DNA of 64,000 nucleotides from Bacteroidota bacterium (GTDB taxonomy: Bacteria; Bacteroidota; Bacteroidia; Bacteroidales; F082): contig JAHJTC010000004.1 of the NCBI GenBank assembly GCA_018830105.1, positions 434,001 through 498,000 on the forward strand. The letters run 5' to 3'. Below the pieces are notes generated by a model that ran no database searches, was not told the origin of the DNA, and saw only the letters and a list, made by a program, of their open reading frames with translations. The position numbers and the translations under genes are program-made. Below are positions 1 through 8,650 of this stretch, one piece after another. Every line of letters starts with the position of its first letter. The stretch's first letter is position 1.

Positions 1-103
1 TTTGTATTCAAAAAATAATATGTTTGCAAAATCATTTTGAGCCCTTGGAGTGTTCATTATTAGTGAAAATATAATTTAAACCAAATTTCAAATCTTAGAA
101 AAC

Positions 104-460
104 ATGAAATTTTATGATGTGGATGCCAGATTTACCTTCGGAAAATACGAAGGCATGAGTTTGGCAGAAGTATTCGCTAAAGATCCTAAATACATTGATT
201 ATTGTAACGACAATATCGATGAATTTTATGTCTCAAAGGATGTATTAAAGGAGTTAAAAGCCGGAAAGTTAGTTCAAAATGTGAATGACGATCTGGAGGA
301 TGAGGATGATCAGTTTTCAGATGAAGATTTGAATGGCCTGTCGGAGGACGTTTTGGACGACGAAGAGATCGATTGGGAAGAGGATTTTGATCTGATTGAT
401 GACGACTTTGATGACGATTTCGATATCGGCTTCGATGATGACGATGACGACGATTTTTAA
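104..460 (+). CDS. Small acidic protein with ExoX C-terminal-like domain
   Basis: A 118-residue protein. Residues 8-45 (FTFGKYEGMSLAEV, then DPKYIDYC) resemble the short 'FGKYKGKTLEEVAxxDPxYLxW' module found at the C-terminus of exodeoxyribonuclease X-like proteins and as stand-alone small proteins in Bacteroidota. From about residue 62 onward the protein is overwhelmingly Asp/Glu, ending in runs of Asp and a final Phe. No nuclease domain is attached, so catalysis is not expected. The acidic tail could mimic nucleic acid or bind basic protein or metal, but that is inference. The ATG at 104 is the only good start. The gene converges on the glycosyltransferase gene, with a shared terminator hairpin between them. 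Confidence 0.75.
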   Translation: MKFYDVDARFTFGKYEGMSLAEVFAKDPKYIDYCNDNIDEFYVSKDVLKELKAGKLVQNVNDDLEDEDDQFSDEDLNGLSEDVLDDEEIDWEEDFDLIDDDFDDDFDIGFDDDDDDDF

Positions 461-482
461 TTAAGCGTCAAAAAAACCTTTT

Positions 483-517
483 AAAAACCGACATTTTATA
501 ATGAAATGTCGGTTTTT
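483..517. terminator. Bidirectional intrinsic terminator
   Basis: A perfect 14-bp inverted repeat (483-496 with 504-517, 7-nt loop) has an A-tract on the left and a T-tract on the right. It can end transcription from both the acidic-protein gene and the converging glycosyltransferase gene. Confidence 0.85.
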
Positions 518-522
518 TTAGT

Positions 523-1791
523 CTATTCAATTAATTTCAAAATGCGTTCAGCATAATTCTCCCAGCTCATTTCAGTCGCTGTTTTTCGAATATTTTCTCT
601 TGCAACCGGATTCTTTATAGCCTTTTCCATCACTTCAACCATTGATTGGATGTTATTCTGAGCCAGATAGCCATTAAAACCGTCTTTTACGGTATCAGGA
701 AAATGACCAACACTGGTAGCGAGCATCGGCATCCTGAAGTTGTATCCAATCGATTCAACGCCCGATGGTGTTGCTGTAAGATAAAATAAAACAAGGTTGT
801 CGCTTACCTGAAAATAGCGATGCACTTCCTCATTCGGGACAAACTCATTCACCACAACTACCTTATCTTTGATGCCCAGGCTTTCAATCAAATCCAGTGG
901 ACGATAGTTTCGTTCGTCATCCTGTTTCTTCAGAAATAGTTTTTTTGCTGTGCCAAAAAGTTGATTTTTGATTTTCGTGGACCATTTCGATTGATCGAGG
1001 GTTTGCCAAAACGACTCCCCCACAATCAGCAGACTCACATCATTTCTTTCTGAAGCCAACTGCGCAAAGGCTTCGATAGCCTGATGCAATCCCTTATATT
1101 TTCGGATAAAGCCAAAAAAGAGAAATACATGCTTATTCAAACCCAGTTTGGCTTTTTCTGCTGTTGTATCAAAATTTGGATCAGGTTTAAACATGTCATA
1201 TACAGGGTGATACAACTGAAGAACAGGCTTGGAATTAGGCTGTGTTGCTGCAAAAGTTTTATTTATTTCGAATATCTGCTTTGGAAATAATACCTTAAGC
1301 TCCTCAGCAGTTTGCCTGGCATGCACCACATAAGCCCCGGCATTTTGTATGCCATAGGCAGTAAGCCTGTTATCCAGGGCACTTCCCTCCTTCTGAATTA
1401 CAAAATGCAAGTCGAAAACTACTTTGATTCCCAGTTTTTTGAGTCGCCTTGCAATATATCCTAAAGGAATTCCCTGCACCGCAATGGCCCATTGAAAAAT
1501 AACCAAATCAGCATCAAGCTGTTTGATCAGGTTTACAGTAGCCATCCAGGAAAAGGGATTATTGTAATTGGTAACATAATGCAATTTGATATCAGTTCCT
1601 TCGAGCTGATTGGCCTTGCTTTTTCTATCGATAAAATCTCTGGGGATTATTGCCGGATACTGTTGTGTCCAGGAAACAATATGCACTGAAGTATCAGCTT
1701 GTTTATCAAATGCTTTTGCCAGTGAGGTGTTATAATTTGCGATACCACCTTTGAATTGTGGACCTGGACCAAAACAGACAATTTTTTTCAT
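523..1791 (-). CDS. Glycosyltransferase, GT-B fold (GT4/GT1 family)
   Basis: A 422-residue cytoplasmic glycosyltransferase. The N-terminal half begins with a Rossmann strand and a glycine loop (CFGPGPQFKGGIANY) typical of the acceptor domain of GT4-like enzymes. The C-terminal half starts near residue 220 with a strand reading FLFFGFIRKYKGLHQAIEAF. It ends with a nucleotide-sugar site (PSGVESIGYNFRMPML) that has the spacing of the family's EX7E element, followed by DGFNGYL. It should transfer a sugar from an NDP-sugar to a glycan or lipid acceptor; neither substrate can be read from the sequence. It is monocistronic, with a TAnnTTTG promoter element just upstream. Confidence 0.85.
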   Translation of the reverse strand: MKKIVCFGPGPQFKGGIANYNTSLAKAFDKQADTSVHIVSWTQQYPAIIPRDFIDRKSKANQLEGTDIKLHYVTNYNNPFSWMATVNLIKQLDADLVIFQWAIAVQGIPLGYIARRLKKLGIKVVFDLHFVIQKEGSALDNRLTAYGIQNAGAYVVHARQTAEELKVLFPKQIFEINKTFAATQPNSKPVLQLYHPVYDMFKPDPNFDTTAEKAKLGLNKHVFLFFGFIRKYKGLHQAIEAFAQLASERNDVSLLIVGESFWQTLDQSKWSTKIKNQLFGTAKKLFLKKQDDERNYRPLDLIESLGIKDKVVVVNEFVPNEEVHRYFQVSDNLVLFYLTATPSGVESIGYNFRMPMLATSVGHFPDTVKDGFNGYLAQNNIQSMVEVMEKAIKNPVARENIRKTATEMSWENYAERILKLIE

Positions 1792-1815
1792 ATTTTATGA
1801 GCGTATTTTCGGCAG

Positions 1816-1823
1816 CAAAGGTA
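1816..1823 (-). promoter_or_regulatory. Bacteroidota -7 element for the glycosyltransferase gene
   Basis: On the minus strand the octamer reads TACCTTTG, a full match to the Bacteroidota primary sigma -7 consensus TAnnTTTG. It lies 25 bp upstream of the ATG at 1791. The -33 TTTG box is not well placed. Confidence 0.6.
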
Positions 1824-1884
1824 GGGCTTTCAGGCTGCCAAAAAAACACCAGAAATCATACAAAAGCCTTATTCTTTCACATTT

Positions 1885-2913
1885 TTAGCCAGAGATACCG
1901 CAAAGCTGAAATAAGATTCGAGCTCCAACATTGCCATCCCAGTCATCATTTCCAGGAGCAACTTCGCAAAGATCGAAGCCAATAATTTCCTTTCCTGATT
2001 CTTTAAGCATATTGAGCAAATATATTGTTTCCTCGTATTTTAAGCCGCCGGGAACCGGTGTTCCTGTATTAGGACAAAGCGTGGGGTCAAGTCCGTCGAT
2101 ATCGATTGAAATATAGACTTTTGGTGGGAGGTGCGAGACCATTTGCTGTACTTGTTCTGCCCAGGTGCGGCCTTCGAATTGTTGCTTTCTCACTTCACGA
2201 TCATAATAAACACTGATACGTTCCTGCTTAAGGTTCGCAAAATCAGCTTCCTCGTGGCAATAGTCGCGGATACCCACCTGAACCAGCTTTTTAACATTGT
2301 TAAAATGCATGATCACATTGTAAAAAATGGAGGCATGCGAATACTTAAACCCTTCGTAGGCACTGCGCAGATCGAGGTGTGCATCAACAGTTAACAGGCC
2401 ATATTCTGTTTGCTGTTCGGCAAGGTATTGATGAAAAGCCAACGGAATGCTGTGGTCGCCTCCCAATAAACCAACTATTTTCCCCTGTTCTTTCCAATAG
2501 GCTATTCTTGCTTTGAGCCATTCGTTTTTTTTAACGGTTGCCGTTTCAATCTGCTCATATAGAGGCTGAAAATCAGCTGCTTTCGTTTCCAGATCGCCGG
2601 TTTCAGCTGCACGGATAATTTGCTCCGAAACAGGCAATAAGTTATTGTGAAGCGTTCGCAAGGAAGCTGGAAACTCATCCAGCCAGATTCCTTTTTCCCA
2701 TAATTCGGGATAATCATGATGATGCAGATCTACCTGCATGGAAGCCGATTTAATGGCCGCTGGTCCTTTGGCTGTGCCTTTGCCGTAGCTGGTGGTAAGT
2801 TCCCACTCAACCGGTATAATAATAATTTTAGATTGAGCTGCATCGAAAGGAAGGCCGAAAATTCCGGCATTTTCAGTTGCTGCAGCGTTGGGATTAAAGT
2901 TTAGATCAGACAT
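1885..2913 (-). CDS. Arginase/agmatinase-family ureohydrolase
   Basis: A 342-residue protein with all the di-manganese ligand motifs of the ureohydrolase superfamily in order: GGDHS, DAHLD, SIDIDGLDP and a distal Glu in DLCEVAP. These enzymes hydrolyse guanidino or formimino substrates (agmatine, arginine, guanidinobutyrate or formiminoglutamate). The DAHLDLR variant occurs in agmatinase-like and HutG-like branches, so the exact substrate is undecided. The long N-terminal extension with YGKGTAKGP is typical of Bacteroidota agmatinase-family proteins. No polyamine or histidine-degradation gene adjoins it. It lies downstream of a small unidentified gene on the same strand, 78 bp away. Confidence 0.85.
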   Translation of the reverse strand: MSDLNFNPNAAATENAGIFGLPFDAAQSKIIIIPVEWELTTSYGKGTAKGPAAIKSASMQVDLHHHDYPELWEKGIWLDEFPASLRTLHNNLLPVSEQIIRAAETGDLETKAADFQPLYEQIETATVKKNEWLKARIAYWKEQGKIVGLLGGDHSIPLAFHQYLAEQQTEYGLLTVDAHLDLRSAYEGFKYSHASIFYNVIMHFNNVKKLVQVGIRDYCHEEADFANLKQERISVYYDREVRKQQFEGRTWAEQVQQMVSHLPPKVYISIDIDGLDPTLCPNTGTPVPGGLKYEETIYLLNMLKESGKEIIGFDLCEVAPGNDDWDGNVGARILFQLCGISG

Positions 2914-2991
2914 AAATTATTAAAAAAATGAGTAAATAATGCGTTTGATTGCTGGTGTACCTTAACAAAAGCTGACACCATAAAGCAATGA

Positions 2992-3225
2992 TTACAAATA
3001 ACCTTCATACAATTTGTCTGCAATGTTTTGGCGCTTTTGGGAATCTTTCTCAAGTTGCATCAACTTCTGATGTACAACCTCAAGTTCATCAGCGCGAAGC
3101 AGCTGTGACCAATCGGGGGCATAGGATTGCACCGACCTGATTTTACACAAATACCTGATTAAATCTTTGTCTTCCGAGCTGATGATCCATTCGATCAGAT
3201 CCAGTTTTTGCGCTTGAATATTCAT
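2992..3225 (-). CDS. Small hypothetical protein
   Basis: A 77-residue protein with the start taken at the ATG at 3225; an upstream extension to 3255 is possible but would begin inside the promoter region of the divergent gene. It opens with a helix (QAQKLDLIEWIISSEDKDLI) and ends with a charged helix rich in Gln, Lys and Glu. The N-terminal pattern, a hydrophobic helix followed by SxxD, recalls short antitoxin-like or addiction-module proteins of Bacteroidota. No toxin gene adjoins it, so I make no functional call. Confidence 0.6.
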   Translation of the reverse strand: MNIQAQKLDLIEWIISSEDKDLIRYLCKIRSVQSYAPDWSQLLRADELEVVHQKLMQLEKDSQKRQNIADKLYEGYL

Positions 3226-3308
3226 GATAGCAGTATTTGTTACAAAAATAAACAATATTTGATAGCCCCGTATTGGAAAAAGGAGGTTAAAAACCTGATG
3301 CTTTTCGT

Positions 3309-3316
3309 TACTTTTG
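3309..3316 (+). promoter_or_regulatory. Bacteroidota -7 element, short leader
   Basis: TACTTTTG is a full match to TAnnTTTG. Transcription would begin near 3322, leaving only about 11 nt before the TTG start at 3334, so the mRNA of the downstream gene would be almost leaderless. Confidence 0.6.
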
Positions 3317-3333
3317 CAGCCTAAACAATCATT

Positions 3334-4149
3334 TTGGATCTCTTTTCAAGTCTCTATCCTTTTGTTTTTTGCAGTCTGGCCAGCGGTAGTAGTGGAAACA
3401 GTTATTATGTAGGCTATGGCGAAGAAGGCATTTTAATTGATGCCGGAATTAGTGCGCGGCGCATTGTGAAAGCGCTGGCAGATAATGGCGTGAGCATCGG
3501 ACAGGTCAAAGCTGTATTCGTAACCCATGATCACGGGGATCATATTAAAGGATTGGCAGTTTTGGCTAATAAATACCAACTTCCGGTGATGGCTACTGAG
3601 GCATGCTTGCAGGGGATAATGAGGCATTACCTGGCCAGTGAAATCAACCCGGAGCTATTAGTTCCCATTAGCACTAATCAAAAATATTTACTTTCCGGAC
3701 TGGAAATCAGTGCATTTAAGGTCTCACACGATGGCGCCGGAAATGTTGGTTTTCATCTTAGAAATAGCTATGCCAGCCTTACCTTAGCCACTGATCTCGG
3801 TTATATTAATCAGGAAGCCATTAAATTCCTTAAAAAGGCCTCTGTTATCATTCTGGAGTCAAATTATGATGAAGAGATGCTTGAATACGGAAAATATCCC
3901 TACCATTTAAAACAACGTATCAAAGGTGATCAAGGGCATTTGAGCAATACTGATGCTGCCAATTTTTTGAAAAGCCATTTTCACAAAGGAATAAAAAAGG
4001 TATTTTTATGTCACCTTAGTCAGCACAACAATTCACCTGAACTTGCCCATGCCAAAGCGGTAGAAGCCTTAAACGAAAATGGTCACACCCTGGGTGAATT
4101 TGTGCAAGTTCTGCCACGAAACAGGCCTACTCCCCTATTTCATCTATGA
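3334..4149 (+). CDS. MBL-fold metallo-hydrolase, WalJ/YycJ-like
   Basis: A 271-residue cytoplasmic metallo-beta-lactamase-fold protein. It carries SLASGSSGNS near the N-terminus, the metal-binding THDHGDH at residues 64-70 (H65, H67, D69, H70), a DLG strand and a late CHLSQHN. This is the arrangement of the WalJ/YycJ family, implicated in Firmicutes in coordinating cell division with replication and suspected to act as a nuclease. The start is a TTG at 3334; there is no in-frame ATG before the conserved SLASGSSGN block, so TTG initiation is required. It is divergent from the small gene ending at 2992 and has its own -7 element just upstream. Confidence 0.85.
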   Translation: MDLFSSLYPFVFCSLASGSSGNSYYVGYGEEGILIDAGISARRIVKALADNGVSIGQVKAVFVTHDHGDHIKGLAVLANKYQLPVMATEACLQGIMRHYLASEINPELLVPISTNQKYLLSGLEISAFKVSHDGAGNVGFHLRNSYASLTLATDLGYINQEAIKFLKKASVIILESNYDEEMLEYGKYPYHLKQRIKGDQGHLSNTDAANFLKSHFHKGIKKVFLCHLSQHNNSPELAHAKAVEALNENGHTLGEFVQVLPRNRPTPLFHL

Positions 4150-4174
4150 TTAGCCGGATTGCTTAAACGATTTG

Positions 4175-4205
4175 TTTGATAAAAAGCTCAAATGGCTTAA
4201 CTTTG
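4175..4205 (+). promoter_or_regulatory. Complete Bacteroidota promoter (TTTG-N19-TAnnTTTG)
   Basis: A TTTG box at 4175-4178 is followed after 19 bp by TAACTTTG at 4198-4205. This matches both consensus boxes and the usual spacing of the Bacteroidota primary promoter. It lies 36 bp upstream of the ATG at 4242. Confidence 0.75.
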
Positions 4206-4241
4206 TGCTGAAAGTTATTATCAATCAAAACCAGTTTTATT

Positions 4242-7088
4242 ATGAAAAACCTTTTTACTTTTTTCCTTGCAGCGTTTTTGATGATTTTTAATTACGCCAG
4301 AGCGGAATGGACAATAGTTGCCAGCTATGATATTCCCGGAAAGGCCTCAGGATTGGCAACCGACGGCAATATGCTGTATTTTGGAATTTACGGTGCGAAC
4401 GGAAACAATGTTTACCAGTTCGATCCGGTTCTGGGGCAGGAAGCGTTGCTGTTTACCAGTCCGGAAATTGGCGACAGCTATGGCATGACCTTTAAAGACG
4501 GCAGCCTCTGGATTTTAGATCGCGAAAACAGCAGCAACGCCTATGCTTTGGAATTAAGCTTATCCGGCGAAGTGTTGTCTCAAATTGATTTACAGGACAC
4601 CTATATGTCAGGAATTGCTGCAAAGCCCGATGGATTTTGGGTTTCAACCTATTATCCTGATCCCGGTACAGTCTATGAAATTGATGAAAGTGGCACTGTG
4701 CTCTCCCAGTTTACTCCTCCTAACAATCAAGTTTGGGATCTTTGTTTGCAGGATAACGACCTTTGGATGGCTGATTACAATGCCAATATGCTTTATAAAA
4801 CCACTTCTGACGGAACCCTGCTCGAAAGTCAGAGCTGTGAAAACGAAAAACCTGCAGGCATTGTTTATGACGGCACCTACCTTTGGTATGTTGACGGACC
4901 GCTGGGAGGCAACAGCACCCTCTACAAGGTTGACCTTTCGGGTGCCGGCACACCCGCCATCACCCTGCCGCAAACTGCTTTTCAGTTTCCCAACACCACC
5001 ATTGGCGAAAGCAGCAGCTGGCAGATGAGTGTTTTCAATGATGGCTCTGCTCCGCTCGAAATCAGCGAGATAACTTTTACCAATAATATCCCGGTAACAG
5101 CCAATGTTAGTTTTCCTGTTACGATTAATGCCGGCGAGAACACAGAAATTGAGCTGATTTTTGCTCCTGCCGAACATGGCTTTTTTGAAGGAGAAGCCAT
5201 TATTTCATCCAACGACCCTATCAATCCCACGGTTGAAGTGGAGTTGAGCGGTCACGGACTTTTTGATGGCCCGGCGCTAATCGCTGAATTCGATCTTGTT
5301 GATTTTGAAACCATTCGTACAAAAGCCAGCAAAAAACAACACATTATCCTGCAAAACTATGGAGACGAAATACTCACCCTTGATGCTATTGACCTTTTTG
5401 ACGAGAACTTTTATCTCGAGTCTACTTTTCAAATACCCATTAATATTTCCTCGCTGGGGATGGTAGAACTGATTGTATGGTTTATTCCGCAATCAGCGGG
5501 TGATCATAATGCCACTATCCTCATTACCAATAGCGGCAGTGACAACCCCTACCCCATTCAGCTCGAAGGAAGTGCACTAACACAGGCCTATGAAATTGGC
5601 GCACAGCTTTGGTCCTATCAGGTGCCTGAGTCATTTGACGAGAGTCCAAAAGCCATGACACCGATAGCAGATATCACCGGTGACGGGAAATCAGATTTAG
5701 TTGTATGCACCGAAGACAACATCATAAGGGTGATCAATGGAAATGCCTCAGGCACTTCGCAGCAAATCTGGGAACGGGAAATCTATTCAGGTGCTGTTTA
5801 CCAGCAGGATGGGTTGTCAACAATTCCTGATATGGATGATGACGGCTATGAAGATATTATTGTTGGAACTGCCTGGGGAGATCGTTCAATCGTGGCCCTT
5901 AGTGGAAAAACCGGACAGCAAATCTGGAAACACAGCACCTCAAATTATGGCGGCGGTGGCTGGGTTTATCAGGTTGATGCCAGCACAGACTATAACGGCG
6001 ATGAATTCCCTGATGTGCTTGCTGCTGCCGGAAACAATCAGGATAATAATGGCCCTCGGCGGGCTTATTGCCTAGATGGAAAAACAGGCGATGTGATTTG
6101 GGAAGCCTTTTTGGGAGGAGCAGGTTTTTCTGTAATCGCTATTGAAGATGTAAACGGCGATGATATTCCAGATGCGCTTGCGGGCTGCTCTGATGCCGGC
6201 GAAACACAAGGATTTACCAAAGCCATTGATGGAAGCAACGGCAGTATTTTATGGACTTATTCCACTTCCGGAACCTCGGTTTGGGCGCTGGCACAACTTG
6301 ATGACATCAACCAGGATGGCGTGAAAGATGTGATTGCAGGAAGCTTCAATGGTCAGCTGTATCTGCTTGATGCTACAAATGGCGATTTGCTGGCACAAGG
6401 CTTTGCCGGTAACAATATTATTTTGCGTCTTATTCCGCTGGGAGATATCAATGCTGATGGACTTACCGATATAGCGATGGCCTATAGTGGCAACTCACTC
6501 ATTGTTTATGATGGACAAAATGGCGATCAGCTTTATAGCAAGGCTATGCCGGATAAGGTGTGGAACGTGCAACCTATTCCGGATATAACCGGAGATTTGA
6601 TTGCTGATTTGGCTGCCGGAACGCTTTATCAGAGCAATTATGCCGGATTTTATGATGGTAGTGACGGAGCAGAGCTTTTTTCGGCACCATTTGGTCAGGC
6701 CGTGGATGGGTTAACTGTAATTCCAGATATGACCGGCGACTATTCATGGGAAATGGTAGTCGGCGGACGAGAAGGGAAAATCGTTTGCTATTCAGGTGGT
6801 TTGAATGCGCCTGTTGGTTTGGCACCTCTACAGCAAGAAAAAAAGCAGCTGAGCTTTTATCCGAATCCTGCAAAGACGGTGTTGTGGATTGAAATCCCTG
6901 CTGACTTTAGCCATAATGGTGAGTTAAGCCTGCGAGCAGTAAACAATCAAATTGTTTATAGACAGCCCATTGATGCATCAAAAAATACTCTTCAGCTTGA
7001 TGTTAGCTGGCTTGCAGCTGGTGTTTATACGCTTGAACTTAAAAACGCATTCGAAACACGCATAAAGAAACTGATTATAGCAGAATAA
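4242..7088 (+). CDS. T9SS-secreted multidomain beta-propeller protein
   Basis: A 948-residue exported protein. Residues 1-21 form a signal peptide ending near ARA. Residues 22-230 form an NHL/SMP-30-like propeller with repeated D-x-LW and GTYLW strands. Residues about 240-450 hold two ASPM-SPD-2-Hydin-like Ig domains (FPNTTIGES, then VELSGHG). Residues about 447-865 form a second propeller built of FG-GAP/VCBS-type repeats with calcium-binding-like loops such as DITGDGKSD, DMDDDGYED and DINADGLTD. Residues 870-948 are a type A T9SS sorting domain beginning FYPNPAKT and ending KKLIIAE. It should be secreted through the type IX system and anchored or released at the cell surface. No enzymatic motif was seen, so the role is probably adhesion or surface structure (inference). 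Confidence 0.85.
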   Translation: MKNLFTFFLAAFLMIFNYARAEWTIVASYDIPGKASGLATDGNMLYFGIYGANGNNVYQFDPVLGQEALLFTSPEIGDSYGMTFKDGSLWILDRENSSNAYALELSLSGEVLSQIDLQDTYMSGIAAKPDGFWVSTYYPDPGTVYEIDESGTVLSQFTPPNNQVWDLCLQDNDLWMADYNANMLYKTTSDGTLLESQSCENEKPAGIVYDGTYLWYVDGPLGGNSTLYKVDLSGAGTPAITLPQTAFQFPNTTIGESSSWQMSVFNDGSAPLEISEITFTNNIPVTANVSFPVTINAGENTEIELIFAPAEHGFFEGEAIISSNDPINPTVEVELSGHGLFDGPALIAEFDLVDFETIRTKASKKQHIILQNYGDEILTLDAIDLFDENFYLESTFQIPINISSLGMVELIVWFIPQSAGDHNATILITNSGSDNPYPIQLEGSALTQAYEIGAQLWSYQVPESFDESPKAMTPIADITGDGKSDLVVCTEDNIIRVINGNASGTSQQIWEREIYSGAVYQQDGLSTIPDMDDDGYEDIIVGTAWGDRSIVALSGKTGQQIWKHSTSNYGGGGWVYQVDASTDYNGDEFPDVLAAAGNNQDNNGPRRAYCLDGKTGDVIWEAFLGGAGFSVIAIEDVNGDDIPDALAGCSDAGETQGFTKAIDGSNGSILWTYSTSGTSVWALAQLDDINQDGVKDVIAGSFNGQLYLLDATNGDLLAQGFAGNNIILRLIPLGDINADGLTDIAMAYSGNSLIVYDGQNGDQLYSKAMPDKVWNVQPIPDITGDLIADLAAGTLYQSNYAGFYDGSDGAELFSAPFGQAVDGLTVIPDMTGDYSWEMVVGGREGKIVCYSGGLNAPVGLAPLQQEKKQLSFYPNPAKTVLWIEIPADFSHNGELSLRAVNNQIVYRQPIDASKNTLQLDVSWLAAGVYTLELKNAFETRIKKLIIAE

Positions 7089-7092
7089 ATTT

Positions 7093-8577
7093 TCAGGGTG
7101 CAGCCGGTGAATTTAATTTGCCGGCTGCCCTATAATCTGCATAATTCCAGGATAGCCACGACTTCTCCTGCTGCTCATTCAAAAAAACTGTCTTTTGTTT
7201 TTGAACAACCTTATGAAACTCATCCGCATTCATAAAATCACCTTCCAGAAAAAATAGTTGCTGTTGCGCCTCTTCTATGCGGTAAAGTTCAGCTTTTGTT
7301 TTATCTAAAACAGGCAGTGTTTTCCCTGATAACTGAACCAAAAAATCGAAATGGACAAAGGATTTTTGGTAATGCGCAAGATTGTAGCGCGCAATTATTC
7401 CATCCCAATTAAAAATGGCGGCAATTCCGAAAATCAGAAAAAATACCAGACTACTCTGCTTGATTAGCCAATAAACAGATCGCTGGTTTTTAATTTTCCA
7501 CAGCAGTAAAACAAGTCCGGCGAGCAATAAAATAAGCACGAAAACAACGGCAATGCGCTTGTAGGCCAAAGCAAAATAACTCATATACCAGTAGTTACGC
7601 ATTCCAACAGAGAAAACCAGGAAGATATTTTGTGCGATCCAGAAATAGCTTAAACCAGCCAACCATTTATCCTTTTGAATAGTGGTAGAAGCATTTGAAT
7701 AGATGACTAGCATGATAGCTGCAGCAAGAGCGACAGAAAAAAGCAGCATATAGGTACCCTCATGAACAAATTGTTTCAAAAAATCGCCATTCCACTCAAA
7801 GAATAACCAAACATTTTTCAGATCAAACCAATTTACGATCAATAGCATCAAATTCAAGGAGATCACCAAAACGATTGCTCCACCACGAAAAAGCTTCGTG
7901 CTTTCAACCGGAGCTTTTAACGGCATCGCATCGGGCTTTTGTTCAAAATAGGACAATAGTTTCTCAGCTCCGGAAAACAGAAATAAGGATGTAAGTAGTA
8001 TTCCTAAAATAAAGGTGGGCAACCATTCGATGTTGATTTGTACTATCCACTCATTTATTCGCTCAAGAAAAGCCTCTGACAACTTACCAAACCAGGGACT
8101 TGCACTGGCATACACACTTATAAACAAGAAAAGTGTGACAAGTAAAACAATCAGAAAGAGAAAAATTCGGACAGCGCGAAAACGTCCATCCTGTTGTTTA
8201 CTTATCACATTTAATAAGCCGATAGCTCCTTTGATTGGTGCCGTAAAAATATTACGCACCACCGACAGGGAGGCCAGCATAAGATTTGGAAGCTGATGCT
8301 GAGCAAGCCAGCCGGCCAATAACAATAGAAAAATGATATTGGCGACAATAGCAAGCGCCGAATTAACGATAACTACTGCTATCAAGCTACTAAGTAATAA
8401 GATCAAGAGAATTTTTGCCTGCACACTTTGAATGAAACACCCATAAATATTTCTGGCTGTAAAAAGCAGCAATAGCTCAAAAAATAAGAAGTTTAATCCA
8501 ATATATTGCTTATAAAAAAGCAAAGTAAACACCACTGATAGCAGTATCCAGCTGATAAAAGGCTTGGTCTTGATCAT
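7093..8577 (-). CDS. Polytopic membrane protein, DUF4153/DUF4173-like
   Basis: A 494-residue inner-membrane protein with about 11-12 hydrophobic segments and a soluble C-terminal tail of about 90 residues. The last membrane segments and the element ARYNLAHYQKS followed by FDFLVQLSGKTLPVLD match the conserved end of the DUF4153/DUF4173 families, which have ARYNL and a 'D-YL-LS-DALP-L' run. The function of these families is unknown. The gene stands alone: its stop codon is only 4 bp from the convergent propeller gene and the next gene upstream starts elsewhere. Confidence 0.75.
   Translation of the reverse strand: MIKTKPFISWILLSVVFTLLFYKQYIGLNFLFFELLLLFTARNIYGCFIQSVQAKILLILLLSSLIAVVIVNSALAIVANIIFLLLLAGWLAQHQLPNLMLASLSVVRNIFTAPIKGAIGLLNVISKQQDGRFRAVRIFLFLIVLLVTLFLFISVYASASPWFGKLSEAFLERINEWIVQINIEWLPTFILGILLTSLFLFSGAEKLLSYFEQKPDAMPLKAPVESTKLFRGGAIVLVISLNLMLLIVNWFDLKNVWLFFEWNGDFLKQFVHEGTYMLLFSVALAAAIMLVIYSNASTTIQKDKWLAGLSYFWIAQNIFLVFSVGMRNYWYMSYFALAYKRIAVVFVLILLLAGLVLLLWKIKNQRSVYWLIKQSSLVFFLIFGIAAIFNWDGIIARYNLAHYQKSFVHFDFLVQLSGKTLPVLDKTKAELYRIEEAQQQLFFLEGDFMNADEFHKVVQKQKTVFLNEQQEKSWLSWNYADYRAAGKLNSPAAP
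7095..7131. terminator. GC-rich hairpin between convergent genes
   Basis: AGGGTGCAGCCGG at 7095-7107 pairs with CCGGCTGCCCT at 7121-7131, with one bulged T and a 13-nt AT-rich loop. It lies within the last codons of the minus-strand gene and just after the plus-strand stop. There is no clear T-tract, so terminator function is only probable. Confidence 0.4.
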
Positions 8578-8650
8578 TGAAAAGAAGTTTTAATTCGTTA
8601 ATAAACGAAAGGATTAAACTTCTTAGTATAACTGGGAATTAATTTAAAAC

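Noticed and set aside
1885-3225. Toxin-antitoxin pair involving the small protein at 2992
   Set aside because: The neighbouring downstream gene is a full ureohydrolase and the upstream gene is divergent; there is no toxin candidate.
4585-5177. Long antisense and out-of-frame open frames inside the propeller gene
   Set aside because: They lack protein-like composition and lie entirely within a gene whose own frame has clear domains.
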